64,000 nucleotides of DNA from positions 124,001-188,000 of the forward strand of contig NZ_JBKKHQ010000021.1 in NCBI RefSeq assembly GCF_046614695.1, given 5' to 3'. The translations under genes and the position numbers were made by a program. The stretch comes from Pokkaliibacter sp046614695. GTDB lineage: Bacteria; Pseudomonadota; Gammaproteobacteria; Pseudomonadales; Balneatricaceae. The first letter of the stretch is position 1, and each line of letters starts with the position of its first letter. Positions 43,085 to 51,067 of the stretch are shown here, piece after piece. The notes below the pieces were generated by a model, which saw nothing but the letters and a program-made list of their open reading frames with translations, did not search any database and was not told where the DNA came from.

Positions 43085-43297
43085 ACCCGTGCCTCCTTCA
43101 CCTGCTCAGCGCCAGTGACGCAAGTACAGAAGCGGTGCTTGTCAGCACCGAAAAACGGGCGAAAGAGCGAGGTGCAGGCGGGCGTCCTCAGCATGGGCGA
43201 TCTTCCTTGAGTGTGAGGTGGTATCGAGACTTTCGAGGCCACAAGCGCGATTCGTGGCGGTGGTCAGGCGTCCGGCCGGACCCTCAAAAGGAGCTGC

Positions 43298-43326
43298 AGA
43301 ATAGATAGCTCAGGGAAGTGTGTCAA
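43298..43326 (-). promoter_or_regulatory. Sigma-70 promoter for rhs
   Basis: On the minus strand: TTGACA (43321-43326), exactly 17 nt, TATTCT (43298-43303). It leaves a leader of about 200 nt before the rhs ATG, in which no gene is seen. Confidence 0.7.
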
Positions 43327-43363
43327 ATTTTGTATCCGAAAGTTCCCTTCTGTAATTCCTTTT

Positions 43364-44695
43364 TTACGCACCGCGACGAATCAGTCGCAGACTCATTACA
43401 GAGACGACGCCTGTTCGGATAATGAAGAACACCCAGTAGGCCAGCCAAAGGCCACTGTTTTCATAGGATTGGGTGCAATACCAACAGAGGATGAAGCCCG
43501 CGCTGGCGAGCAGAATGGAGTCGCGCATCAACCGGAACTGACTGGTGCCGATCAGTAAGCCATCAAAGAGATAGCTCCACACCGCGACCAATGGCATCAG
43601 GATCAGCCAGGGCAGGTAGGTATCAATAAGCGCCAGTACTTCCGGCACGCTGGTCAGTAAATGGGCCAGCGGCAAACCCGCGACGGCGAAGAGTAATGTC
43701 CAGCCAAGGGCGGTGAGGCCGGAGAGCCAGGCTGCGGCCTTGATGACGCGGGTGAGGCGCTCACGGTTTTGCTGGCCCCACGCTGCACCGGTCAGGGCTT
43801 CAACGGCCTGGGCAAAACCGTCCAGCACATACGAGGTCAGGCTCATGCCCTGCAGCAGAATGGCATTGGCGGCGAGGACGTTGGCGCCGAGCAGGCTGCC
43901 TTGTCGGGTCATCCAGGTCAGTACGCCGAGCAGGCAAAGGGTGCGAATAAACAGATCCCGATGGCTTTTAAACAGCCGACGCCAGGGGCTTTGCTGCAGC
44001 GCCTGACGTGTCGGCCATGCGCCGGGCAAGCGTTTGAGCTGACCCATGACCAGCCAGAGGCCACAAAGGCTGCCGACATATTCGGCGATCACCGAAGCGG
44101 CCGCCACACCAGCGCTGTTCCAGCCAAGGCCGAGGCCCAGCCAGGCATCCAGCACGATATTGGTGAGATTGACGCTCAGCATCATCAGCACCGGTGCGCG
44201 TGCCTGTTGCAGCGCGAGGAGGCTGCCGAGCAGCACATAGTTGAGCAAGGTCGCGGGTGCTGACCAGATGCGGATATGCAGATAGGTATCGACGGTACCG
44301 GCGATGGACTCGCCCGGCGCGTAGATCAGCTTTAGCAGCGCCATTAAGGGCAGCTGCAGAAGGATCATCAGCAGGCCCAGACACAGTGCCGTAACGATGG
44401 CCTGCGCCAGACCAAGACGAAGTTCTGTGCCGTCACGTCGGCCAAAGGCCTGGGACAGGGTGGCGGTGGTGCCCATCCGTAAAAAGCCGAAGGCCCAGAA
44501 CAGCAGGCTGAAGGCGGAGGCGCCGAGGGCCACCGCAGCCAGGTGACGGCTGTCATCCAGATGGCCGACCACAGCGGTATCCACCAGCCCGAGTAAAGGC
44601 ACACTGGCGTTACTGAGCATGATCGGCCAGGACAATTGCCACAGGCGTTTAGCCGGTGCCTGATCCTCCAGCGCTGTTGAATTGTCCGCCTGCAT
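43364..44695 (-). CDS. MATE family efflux transporter (DinF-like)
   Basis: 443 residues with 12 membrane segments. The N-terminal half has the MATE/DinF pattern LWQLSWPIMLSNASVPLLGLVDTAVVGHL and GFLRMGTTATLSQAFGRRD. MATE proteins export cationic or other small molecules using H+ or Na+. The ATG follows the znuB stop immediately (TAAATG), so the gene is the fourth of a zur-znuC-znuB-MATE transcript and may be expressed with zinc uptake. The substrate is unknown; the coupling to a zinc operon is unusual. Confidence 0.88.
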   Translation of the reverse strand: MQADNSTALEDQAPAKRLWQLSWPIMLSNASVPLLGLVDTAVVGHLDDSRHLAAVALGASAFSLLFWAFGFLRMGTTATLSQAFGRRDGTELRLGLAQAIVTALCLGLLMILLQLPLMALLKLIYAPGESIAGTVDTYLHIRIWSAPATLLNYVLLGSLLALQQARAPVLMMLSVNLTNIVLDAWLGLGLGWNSAGVAAASVIAEYVGSLCGLWLVMGQLKRLPGAWPTRQALQQSPWRRLFKSHRDLFIRTLCLLGVLTWMTRQGSLLGANVLAANAILLQGMSLTSYVLDGFAQAVEALTGAAWGQQNRERLTRVIKAAAWLSGLTALGWTLLFAVAGLPLAHLLTSVPEVLALIDTYLPWLILMPLVAVWSYLFDGLLIGTSQFRLMRDSILLASAGFILCWYCTQSYENSGLWLAYWVFFIIRTGVVSVMSLRLIRRGA

Positions 44696-45493
44696 TTAAC
44701 TGGCGCGGCTCAGGCGTTGGGGTGCCAGATTACTGATAAGGAACAGCAGGAAAGCGCAAACCACCACCGACGGCCCGGCGGGCGTGTCGTGGTAATAGGA
44801 GAGGGCCAGCCCCAGGCAGACGGCCAGCATGCCGATAATGCTGGAGAAAATGGCCATTTGCTCAGGGGTGTGGGCAAAGCGCCGTGCTGTCGCCGCCGGA
44901 ATAATCATCAGTGACGTGATCAGCAGCACGCCGACAATCTTCATCGCCACGGCGATGACCATCGCGACCAGCAGCATCAGTGCCAAACGCACGCGCTCAA
45001 CGGGAACCCCTTCGACTTTGGCAAGATCTTCATTCACGGTGATGGCAAGGAGCGGTGTCCAGAGCCAGGACAGCAGCGCCAGCACCACGGCGCCGCCACC
45101 GTAAATCCAGTAAAGATCGACTGCTTGCACGGCGAGGAGATCGCCAAACAGGTAGCTCATCAAATCGATACGCACATTATCCAGCAGAGACACCGCCACC
45201 AGACCCAGGGACAAACTGGTATGGGCGAGAATGCCGAGCAGGGTGTCGGTGGCGATCCAGCGCTTGTGTTGCAGGCTGACCAGCACCAGAGCGAGGCCGA
45301 TACAGCACAGCACCACGGCCAGATTGAGATTGATGCTGAAGAGAAACCCCAGCGCCACACCCAGTAAGGCCGAGTGGGCGAGGGTGTCACCGAAGTAAGC
45401 CATGCGCCGCCACACCACGAATGAGCCCAATGGCCCCGCTACCAGCGCAACGCCAAGACCGCCCAGCAGGGCCAGCAGTAAAAATGTATCCAC
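44696..45493 (-). CDS. znuB: Zinc ABC transporter permease
   Basis: 265 residues with seven or eight membrane segments of the ABC-3 (metal) permease family: VVWRRMAYFGDTLAHSALLGVALGF near the start, SYLFGDLLAV in the middle and KIVGVLLITSLMIIPAATARRF in the coupling region. It forms the channel for zinc delivered by ZnuA, powered by ZnuC. It lies 94 nt after znuC, with nothing recognised in between, and is joined directly to the MATE gene downstream. Confidence 0.93.
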   Translation of the reverse strand: MDTFLLLALLGGLGVALVAGPLGSFVVWRRMAYFGDTLAHSALLGVALGFLFSINLNLAVVLCCIGLALVLVSLQHKRWIATDTLLGILAHTSLSLGLVAVSLLDNVRIDLMSYLFGDLLAVQAVDLYWIYGGGAVVLALLSWLWTPLLAITVNEDLAKVEGVPVERVRLALMLLVAMVIAVAMKIVGVLLITSLMIIPAATARRFAHTPEQMAIFSSIIGMLAVCLGLALSYYHDTPAGPSVVVCAFLLFLISNLAPQRLSRAS

Positions 45494-45587
45494 CTGGGTA
45501 TTCTCCTCATACGGCAGGCGAGGGCATCACGCGGTCACGCAGCGGATGCCAGAACGGATCGGAATTGCGGTTACTTCTGACTCAGCG

Positions 45588-46373
45588 TCAGTGATGGTGA
45601 TGTTCGTGCCCCTCGACATGGCAGCATTCCGGATGATCGACAATCACGTTGCCATGATCATCATGCTGGTGGTCGTGATGGTGGTTATACAGCGCCAGCG
45701 TGTCGGCGGCACGACGACCAAAGAGATCAATAAAGGAAGGATCATTGCTGACCTGCGCTGGCGAACCAGAGCAGCAGACGTGCCGGTTAAGGCAAATCAC
45801 CTGATCCGTCTCCGCCATCACCAGATGCAGATCGTGAGATACCATCAATACCGCGACGCCGGTTTCACGGCGCAGCTGGCCAATCAGGGCGTAAAGCTCC
45901 ACCTGCCCGTTCACATCGACACCCTGTACCGGCTCATCCAGTACGAGCAGGTTTGGCTGTTGCAGCAGAGCGCGGGCCAGCAGCACGCGCTGGGTTTCGC
46001 CGCCGGATAAGCCGTGCATGGGCTTATTGAGCAGATGGGCTGCGCCGACGCGTTCCAGAATCGCGGTGAGATCCTGCTTGCGTGATGCTTTCGACAGGCG
46101 CAAAAAGCGCGTCACCGTCAGGGGCAGGGTGTTATCCAGATGCAGTTTCTGCGGCATATAGCCTATGCGCAGGCCGGCGCTGCACTCGCGTTTGCCCTGA
46201 GTGGGGTTTAACAGACCGAGCACCACTCTCACGAGGGTGGTTTTACCGGCGCCATTCGGGCCAATCAGGGTAGTGATTTCACCGGGATGGACGGTCAGGC
46301 TGATATTTTCCAGCACCGCATCCTCGCCATAGCGAACGGCAATGCCTTCCAGTGAAAGTAAGGGGTTTGTCAT
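45588..46373 (-). CDS. znuC: Zinc ABC transporter ATP-binding protein
   Basis: 261 residues with Walker A IGPNGAGKTT, signature LSGGETQRVLLARAL, Walker B LLVLDEPVQGVD and switch His in MVSHDLHLV, plus the ZnuC-type C-terminal extension (ICLNRHVCCSGSPAQV) and a His-rich tail (HHHDHQHDDH and CCHVEGHEHHHH) fit to bind zinc. It energises ZnuB. It starts 10 nt after zur ends, so the two share a transcript. Confidence 0.94.
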   Translation of the reverse strand: MTNPLLSLEGIAVRYGEDAVLENISLTVHPGEITTLIGPNGAGKTTLVRVVLGLLNPTQGKRECSAGLRIGYMPQKLHLDNTLPLTVTRFLRLSKASRKQDLTAILERVGAAHLLNKPMHGLSGGETQRVLLARALLQQPNLLVLDEPVQGVDVNGQVELYALIGQLRRETGVAVLMVSHDLHLVMAETDQVICLNRHVCCSGSPAQVSNDPSFIDLFGRRAADTLALYNHHHDHQHDDHGNVIVDHPECCHVEGHEHHHH

Positions 46374-46383
46374 GGCTAACGAC

Positions 46384-46878
46384 TCAGGCCGAGGGGCTGG
46401 CTGCTTTCTGGCAGGCAGGGCAAAGACCCACCACTTCCAGTGTCTGGTGTTCTACCTTAAACGACTGTTTGTCAGCCTGCTGCTGAATAGCCGTTTCGAT
46501 CACATCACTGGCAATCTCCAGCGCGGCGCCGCAGTTGGAGCAGAGAAAGAAATAGCCGGTGTGCTGATGGGCAGGGGAGTTACAGCCAATAAAGGCATTC
46601 AGCGAGGCAATACGGTGAACCAGGCCTTGCTCCTGCAGGAAGTCCAGCGCGCGGTAGACCGTCGGTGGTGCAGAGTTAAAACCATCGGCAGCCAGCTGGG
46701 GCAGAAGTTCATAGGCACCCAGTGGTTTGTGGCTCTGCCAGATCAGCTCCAGGACGCGTTCACGAATGGGGGTAAAGCGCACGCCGCGATCATGGCATAA
46801 CTGTTTCGCCGTATTCAGCGCACCATCAATGCAGCGCTGATGATTATGCGGCGTAAAACAGGGTGTTGTTGCAGCCAT
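46384..46878 (-). CDS. zur: Zinc uptake regulator (Fur family)
   Basis: 164 residues from ATG 46876-46878 with AGAGG about 9 nt upstream; the longer frame covers the operator region. The winged helix (VRFTPIRERVLELIWQSHKPLGAYELL, SAPPTVYRALDFLQEQGLVHRI) and the dimer domain with structural CxxC zinc sites (CSNCGA and CPACQ) are plain. Zur with zinc represses uptake genes. It heads the znuCB operon and is divergent from znuA across a spacer with two Zur-box-like sites, so it should control itself and both transcripts. Confidence 0.93.
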   Translation of the reverse strand: MAATTPCFTPHNHQRCIDGALNTAKQLCHDRGVRFTPIRERVLELIWQSHKPLGAYELLPQLAADGFNSAPPTVYRALDFLQEQGLVHRIASLNAFIGCNSPAHQHTGYFFLCSNCGAALEIASDVIETAIQQQADKQSFKVEHQTLEVVGLCPACQKAASPSA

Positions 46879-46900
46879 GACCAAATACCTCTTGCAATAA

Positions 46901-46916
46901 TGCAATATTATAACAT
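46901..46916. promoter_or_regulatory. Zur-box-like site, zur side
   Basis: TGCAATATTATAACAT; on the other strand ATGTTATAATATTGCA, close to the proteobacterial Zur box (TGTTATANTATAACA core). It is 23 nt before the zur ATG. Confidence 0.65.
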
Positions 46917-46943
46917 TAAATATGGACCGTCGATTCGCTCTCT

Positions 46944-46959
46944 ATGTTATTACATTGCA
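46944..46959. promoter_or_regulatory. Zur-box-like site, znuA side
   Basis: ATGTTATTACATTGCA, 14 of 16 bases identical to the reverse complement of the site at 46901-46916. It is 14 nt before the znuA ATG and overlaps the likely transcription start. Confidence 0.6.
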
Positions 46960-46972
46960 CCCTGGAGTTCAC

Positions 46973-47956
46973 ATGAAGATCCCCGCCGGAATGGCACTTG
47001 CTGCGCTTTTGGCTGCCAGTGGCAGTGCTCACGCCGATGCGCCACAGGTTCTCACTACCCTGAAACCCCTTCAGCTGATTGCTGCGGCCATTACCGATGG
47101 CGTCTCCGCGCCGGAATTGCTGGTTGCGCCCGGTGCATCGCCTCACGATTACGCCCTTAAGCCTTCCGATAGCCGCAAGCTGGCGTCTGCCGATTTGCTG
47201 GTGTGGGTGGGGCCGGATATGGAGGCCTTTGTTGCTCGCAGTGCCGAGCAGAAAAAACCTGAGCAGCTGCTGACACTGGCCGAGGTGCTGAACCTCAAAG
47301 AGCGTGGCAAAGAGGAAGACCATGACGAGCATCACGATGAGCATGCGGATCATGAAGACCACGACCATGACGAACACGCCGATCATGATGGGCACGATGA
47401 CCATGAGGAAGAGGCTGAAGAAGGCCATCATCACCATCATGGCGGCTACAATCCGCACATGTGGACCAGTCCGGAATTCGCCGTAGAGGCGGCACATGCA
47501 CTGGCCGATCGTCTGCGTGAGCTCGACCCTGAGCACGCCGAACGCTATGTCGAGAACTATAAAACCTTCGAAGAAGCGGTAAATGCCGAAGATGCCAAGA
47601 TCAAGGCTGAGCTGGCGCCGGTCAAGAGCACGGGCTACTTCGTCTTCCACGACGCTTATCACTACTTTGAAGAGCACTACGCCCTGAATCATCTGGGTGA
47701 GTTTACGGTCAACCCTGAGCGCCAGCCCGGCGCCAAGCATCTGGCGGAAATTCGTCATGAGCTGGAAGAAGGTAAAGCGCGTTGTGTCTTCACCGAGCCG
47801 CAATTTGTGCCTGCGGTGGTGGAGTCCATCACCCACGGGCTGAATGTTAAACAGGCGGCGCTGGACCCGCTGGCGACCGATATTCCTGTCAGCGCGCAGG
47901 GTTATGTGCATTTCCTGGATGACATCGCCGGTCGCTTCAAAAGCTGCCTGCAGTAA
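46973..47956 (+). CDS. znuA: Zinc-binding periplasmic protein of the ZnuABC system
   Basis: 327 residues from ATG 46973 with GGAG 6 nt upstream. A signal peptide (KIPAGMALAALLAASGSAHA) precedes a cluster-A metal-binding protein: first ligand His in PGASPHDYALKPSD, then a long acidic/His loop (about residues 110-155, runs of HDEHH, DHEDHDHDEH and HHHHHGG), the second ligand in GGYNPHMWTSPEF, and a third in YFVFHDAYHYFEE. The loop typifies ZnuA as opposed to Mn-binding relatives. It delivers zinc to ZnuB. Confidence 0.94.
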   Translation: MKIPAGMALAALLAASGSAHADAPQVLTTLKPLQLIAAAITDGVSAPELLVAPGASPHDYALKPSDSRKLASADLLVWVGPDMEAFVARSAEQKKPEQLLTLAEVLNLKERGKEEDHDEHHDEHADHEDHDHDEHADHDGHDDHEEEAEEGHHHHHGGYNPHMWTSPEFAVEAAHALADRLRELDPEHAERYVENYKTFEEAVNAEDAKIKAELAPVKSTGYFVFHDAYHYFEEHYALNHLGEFTVNPERQPGAKHLAEIRHELEEGKARCVFTEPQFVPAVVESITHGLNVKQAALDPLATDIPVSAQGYVHFLDDIAGRFKSCLQ

Positions 47957-47976
47957 GTCCGAGTCAGCTCAAAACT

Positions 47977-48016
47977 AAAAAAGCCCGCTGAGGTTCACAC
48001 TTCAGCGGGCTTTTTT
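47977..48016. terminator. Terminator between znuA and the MocR gene
   Basis: Stem AAAAAAGCCCGCTGA / TCAGCGGGCTTTTTT with a 10-nt loop; it works in both directions for the convergent genes. Confidence 0.92.
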
Positions 48017-48026
48017 ATGGCGGTTG

Positions 48027-49412
48027 CTAGCGTACGCCGGGCGCCGGTTCAGGGCCGCGCTTCAGAATCTCCCGCACCCGCGTGAGCCCAAGCTCCAGCT
48101 CTGCCAGCGTGGCCGGGTGGCTCAGTGACAAACGTACCCCCTGATGCACGATCTGCCTGCCGGCAGAGAAGTGCTCGCTACCAAACAGCTGCACCTTGGC
48201 GGCATCGGCGGCTTGGACAAAGTGGTGGCTAAGCCAGGGCTCCGGCAGATTAATCCAGCCGTGGTTACTGATCGGGGCGCACTCAAACAGCTCGGTGCCG
48301 AGAATCGAGCGGGCCAGATCGCAGCGATGCGTCAGTGCATCGCGTTGCCTTTCCAGCAGGCGCGCGGCTTCACCGCTGACTATCCACTCCCCGACAATCG
48401 CCGTGAGAAAGGGGCTGGTCACCCAGCAGACACTGCGAATGGCTTCATGCACGGCGTCGATCAGACTGAGCGGCGCCACCAGCCCGGCAACACGAATCCC
48501 GCCCGAGAGTGCCTTGGAAATCCCGCTGATGTGCAACACCTGTTCTGGCGCCAGCGCGGCCATTGGCACGGGGCGCTCTCTGGGTGTCCAGCCGTTGATG
48601 TCATCCTCGATCACCCACAGGCCGTGACGCTGGCAGACTTCCAACAGCGCTTCGCGGCGCTTCAGGCTGAAAATGCGCGAGGTCGGGTTTTGCAGGGTTG
48701 GGGTGCAGTAGAACGCCTTCGGACGACGTTCCCGACAGATGAGCTCCAGACTTTCCGGCAGGGGCCCGTCCTCATCCATCGCCACCGGCAGTACTTTGAG
48801 GTTCAGCTTGCGCGCGGTCAGCAGCAGGCCCGGATAGGCCAGCGCCTCGCAGGCCAGCGTATCACCCGGATTTAAGGTGCTGAGCAGGGACAGCAGAATG
48901 CCCTGTTGGCCGCCTGCGGTCATCACCAGCTGCTCAACCGGCGGCTGCAGACCAATCATTGCCAGCCACTGACCGTATTGCTCGCGATGGGCGGGAATCC
49001 CGGCTTCCTGATTATGCTCCAGCAGAGGGTTCAGATTTTGCTGCAATACCCTGTCGAGGGCAGAGCGAAAGGAGGCTTCGCGGTCATCCGGCACGCAAAC
49101 GGTCACGCCCAGGTTGGCCCAGTCATCCCTGTGCTCGATTTTCCAGGGACGCGAGACCAGCTGACCCTGCAGACGCACATAGGTGCCACTGCCGACACGG
49201 GCTTCCACCAGCCCGCGCCGTTCGGCTTCGGCGTAGGCTCGGGTAATGGTGCCGACCGTGACGCCGAGCTGATCGGCCAGCGCCCGGTGGGTTGGCAGGC
49301 GCTGATTCACTTCCAGCTCACCTTGCTCAATGGCCGCTGCCAGCGCATCAGCAATCGCCAGATAACGTGGCCCTTGAAAGACACTTAGGTCTGGATTCCA
49401 GATTGTCACCAT
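48027..49412 (-). CDS. MocR/PdxR-type regulator (GntR domain + aminotransferase-like domain)
   Basis: 461 residues from ATG 49410-49412. The N-terminal GntR winged helix (GPRYLAIADALAAAIEQGELE, RLPTHRALADQLGVTVGTITRAYAEAERRGLVEARVGSGTYV) is joined to a fold-type I aminotransferase domain with TAGGQQGILLSLL, VIEDDINGW and the PLP-lysine motif ISGISKALSGGIRVAG. MocR proteins sense PLP or PLP-amino-acid adducts. It is divergent from a LysE-type exporter, which is its likely target; the spacer has an inverted repeat and a direct repeat. Confidence 0.9.
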   Translation of the reverse strand: MVTIWNPDLSVFQGPRYLAIADALAAAIEQGELEVNQRLPTHRALADQLGVTVGTITRAYAEAERRGLVEARVGSGTYVRLQGQLVSRPWKIEHRDDWANLGVTVCVPDDREASFRSALDRVLQQNLNPLLEHNQEAGIPAHREQYGQWLAMIGLQPPVEQLVMTAGGQQGILLSLLSTLNPGDTLACEALAYPGLLLTARKLNLKVLPVAMDEDGPLPESLELICRERRPKAFYCTPTLQNPTSRIFSLKRREALLEVCQRHGLWVIEDDINGWTPRERPVPMAALAPEQVLHISGISKALSGGIRVAGLVAPLSLIDAVHEAIRSVCWVTSPFLTAIVGEWIVSGEAARLLERQRDALTHRCDLARSILGTELFECAPISNHGWINLPEPWLSHHFVQAADAAKVQLFGSEHFSAGRQIVHQGVRLSLSHPATLAELELGLTRVREILKRGPEPAPGVR

Positions 49413-49488
49413 GACAATAAAACCATTGACGGAAAATATCCGGCAATTATGCTGAATAAATCGAGACAATTAAAGTTTTTATTTAAAT

Positions 49489-49539
49489 TGTATCGATGCA
49501 TTGAGAGCGGTAACCCGGCGCCAGGTGTATCGCTCTCAA
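49489..49539. promoter_or_regulatory. Repeat cluster in the MocR/LysE spacer
   Basis: TTGAGAGCG (49501-49509) and CGCTCTCAA (49531-49539) form an exact 9-bp inverted repeat with a 21-nt spacer; TGTATCG also occurs twice in direct orientation (about 49489 and 49527). MocR proteins often bind such paired sites. It may also fold as a hairpin in the LysE leader. Confidence 0.55.
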
Positions 49540-49603
49540 CCTGAAACAAGGTAAGGAATCGATAACGTTGATGGAGCTGATAGCGCTCCCACAGGTAACC
49601 ACC

Positions 49604-50230
49604 ATGAGTACGAGTTTATTTTCACTGACACTGGGTTTGCAGTTATTGGGGCCAATGGTCGCCTTTGCCTTCCTGATGGCGGGCACACCCGGCCCTAACA
49701 ACATGATGCTGACGGCATCGGGCGCGCGATTTGGCTGGCGCCGGACCTTGCCGCATATTCTGGGCATTTCGGTCGGCTCGGTGGTGATGATTGTGCTGGC
49801 TGGCATGGGGCTGGCGCAGCTCTTTATCGTCTTCCCGGCTTGCCGCTGGGTAATGAAAGCCATCGGCGGTGCCTATCTGCTGTGGCTGGCGTGGAAACTC
49901 TGGATGGCTGAACCCGGCAAAAGTGCCTTGCCCTTTCTGGATCGTCCCATGCGCTGGCATGAGGCAGTGCTGTTTCAGGGTGTGAATCCGAAAGCCTGGA
50001 TGATGGCGACCACGCTGATCAGTCTGTTTGCACTGGCTCCCTCGCAGACGCTGCAGGTGACGCTGATGGGCTGCATCATCTTTGGTCTGGTGGCGCTCTG
50101 TACCGGCAGTGCCTGGACCTGGCTTGGGCAGAGTGTGAAGCGCTGGTTAAATCAGCCCGGCCGCGAGCGTGGATTTAACCGCCTGTTGAGCCTGTTACTG
50201 GTGGGTTGTGTTATCTGGTTTATGGCCTAG
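49604..50230 (+). CDS. LysE family amino-acid exporter
   Basis: 208 residues from ATG 49604 (AGGTAA upstream; two earlier starts in frame are possible). Six hydrophobic segments and the LysE/RhtB signature near the start (AGTPGPNNMMLTASGARFGWRRTLPHILGISVG), then GGAYLLWLAWKLW and FQGVNPKAWMMATT. Members export amino acids or their analogues. The divergent MocR regulator suggests induction by an amino acid or amine. The racemase gene downstream is co-directional, 68 nt away. Confidence 0.9.
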   Translation: MSTSLFSLTLGLQLLGPMVAFAFLMAGTPGPNNMMLTASGARFGWRRTLPHILGISVGSVVMIVLAGMGLAQLFIVFPACRWVMKAIGGAYLLWLAWKLWMAEPGKSALPFLDRPMRWHEAVLFQGVNPKAWMMATTLISLFALAPSQTLQVTLMGCIIFGLVALCTGSAWTWLGQSVKRWLNQPGRERGFNRLLSLLLVGCVIWFMA

Positions 50231-50298
50231 GCCTTTCGTATTCAGTATCGCGCGGGGCGGTAAAACACCGCTCTGCGCACCAATCAAGGAGTCAGGCA

Positions 50299-50994
50299 AT
50301 GCGTACACTGGGAATTCTTGGAGGGATGAGCTGGGAGTCAACCCAGGTCTATTATCAGGATCTGAATGCAGGTGTTCGTCATGCTCGCGGTGGACTCAGC
50401 TCGGCACCGCTTCTGCTTCACAGCCTTGAGTTTAGTCAGTTGGCTGCCTGGCAGCACGCTGGTGACTGGGAGGCCATCGCCCAAACCCTGGCCGCTGCGG
50501 CGCAGGGATTGGAGCAAGCGGGTGCCAAGGCCATCATGATTGCCACCAATACCATGCACAAGGTGGCGGATCAGGTACAGGCGCGGATTGACGTGCCGCT
50601 GCTGCATATTCTGGAGGGAGTGGGTCAGCGTCTTGCCCAGGCAGGCATTACTCAGGCCGGGCTGTTAGGCACACTTTTCTCAATGGAAGATGGCTTTTAT
50701 CAGCGTCATCTGGCCCAGGGTTTTGATATTGCTCTGCAGGTGCCTGAGGCGTCAGGTCGTCAGCAGGTGCATCGCATCATTTTTGAGGAGCTGTGTCAGG
50801 GCAAAGTGCTGGAACTCAGTCGCCAGCAACTGGCCGATGAGGCGCAAAAGCTGGCACAGTCTGGCTGTCAGGCGGTGATTCTGGGCTGCACCGAGCTGGG
50901 ACTGGCGCTGCAGGGAGAGGTCGCAGGCACACCTTTACTGGATTCCACAGAGATTCATATTCAGCAGGGACTGGATTTTCTACTGGCGCAGTAG
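50299..50994 (+). CDS. Aspartate/glutamate racemase family protein (YgeA-like)
   Basis: 231 residues from ATG 50299, preceded by AAGGAG. The broad-specificity racemase pattern is present: RTLGILGGMSWESTQVYYQ, the first catalytic position in MIATNTMHKVAD where Thr replaces the usual Cys, and the second in VILGCTELGLAL. The Thr/Cys pair is found in the YgeA group of racemases. It probably inverts an amino acid, and its place after a LysE exporter and MocR regulator hints at D-amino-acid handling. Substrate not assigned. Confidence 0.87.
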   Translation: MRTLGILGGMSWESTQVYYQDLNAGVRHARGGLSSAPLLLHSLEFSQLAAWQHAGDWEAIAQTLAAAAQGLEQAGAKAIMIATNTMHKVADQVQARIDVPLLHILEGVGQRLAQAGITQAGLLGTLFSMEDGFYQRHLAQGFDIALQVPEASGRQQVHRIIFEELCQGKVLELSRQQLADEAQKLAQSGCQAVILGCTELGLALQGEVAGTPLLDSTEIHIQQGLDFLLAQ

Positions 50995-51022
50995 CTCGGA
51001 GTGGTTGTTCGTGTTGATAAGG

Positions 51023-51047
51023 AAAAAGGGCGCTCAGGCGCCCTTTT
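51023..51047. terminator. Bidirectional terminator after the racemase gene
   Basis: AAAAAGGGCGC-TCAG-GCGCCCTTTT, shared with the convergent lipoprotein gene. Confidence 0.9.
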
Positions 51048-51067
51048 CTATCGCGGTGACGTAGGTA

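Noticed and set aside
46916..47911. 331-codon minus-strand frame opposite znuA with a hydrophobic V/M-rich stretch
   Set aside because: The stretch is the complement of the His/Asp-rich loop of ZnuA and the frame ends inside the zur/znuA control region.
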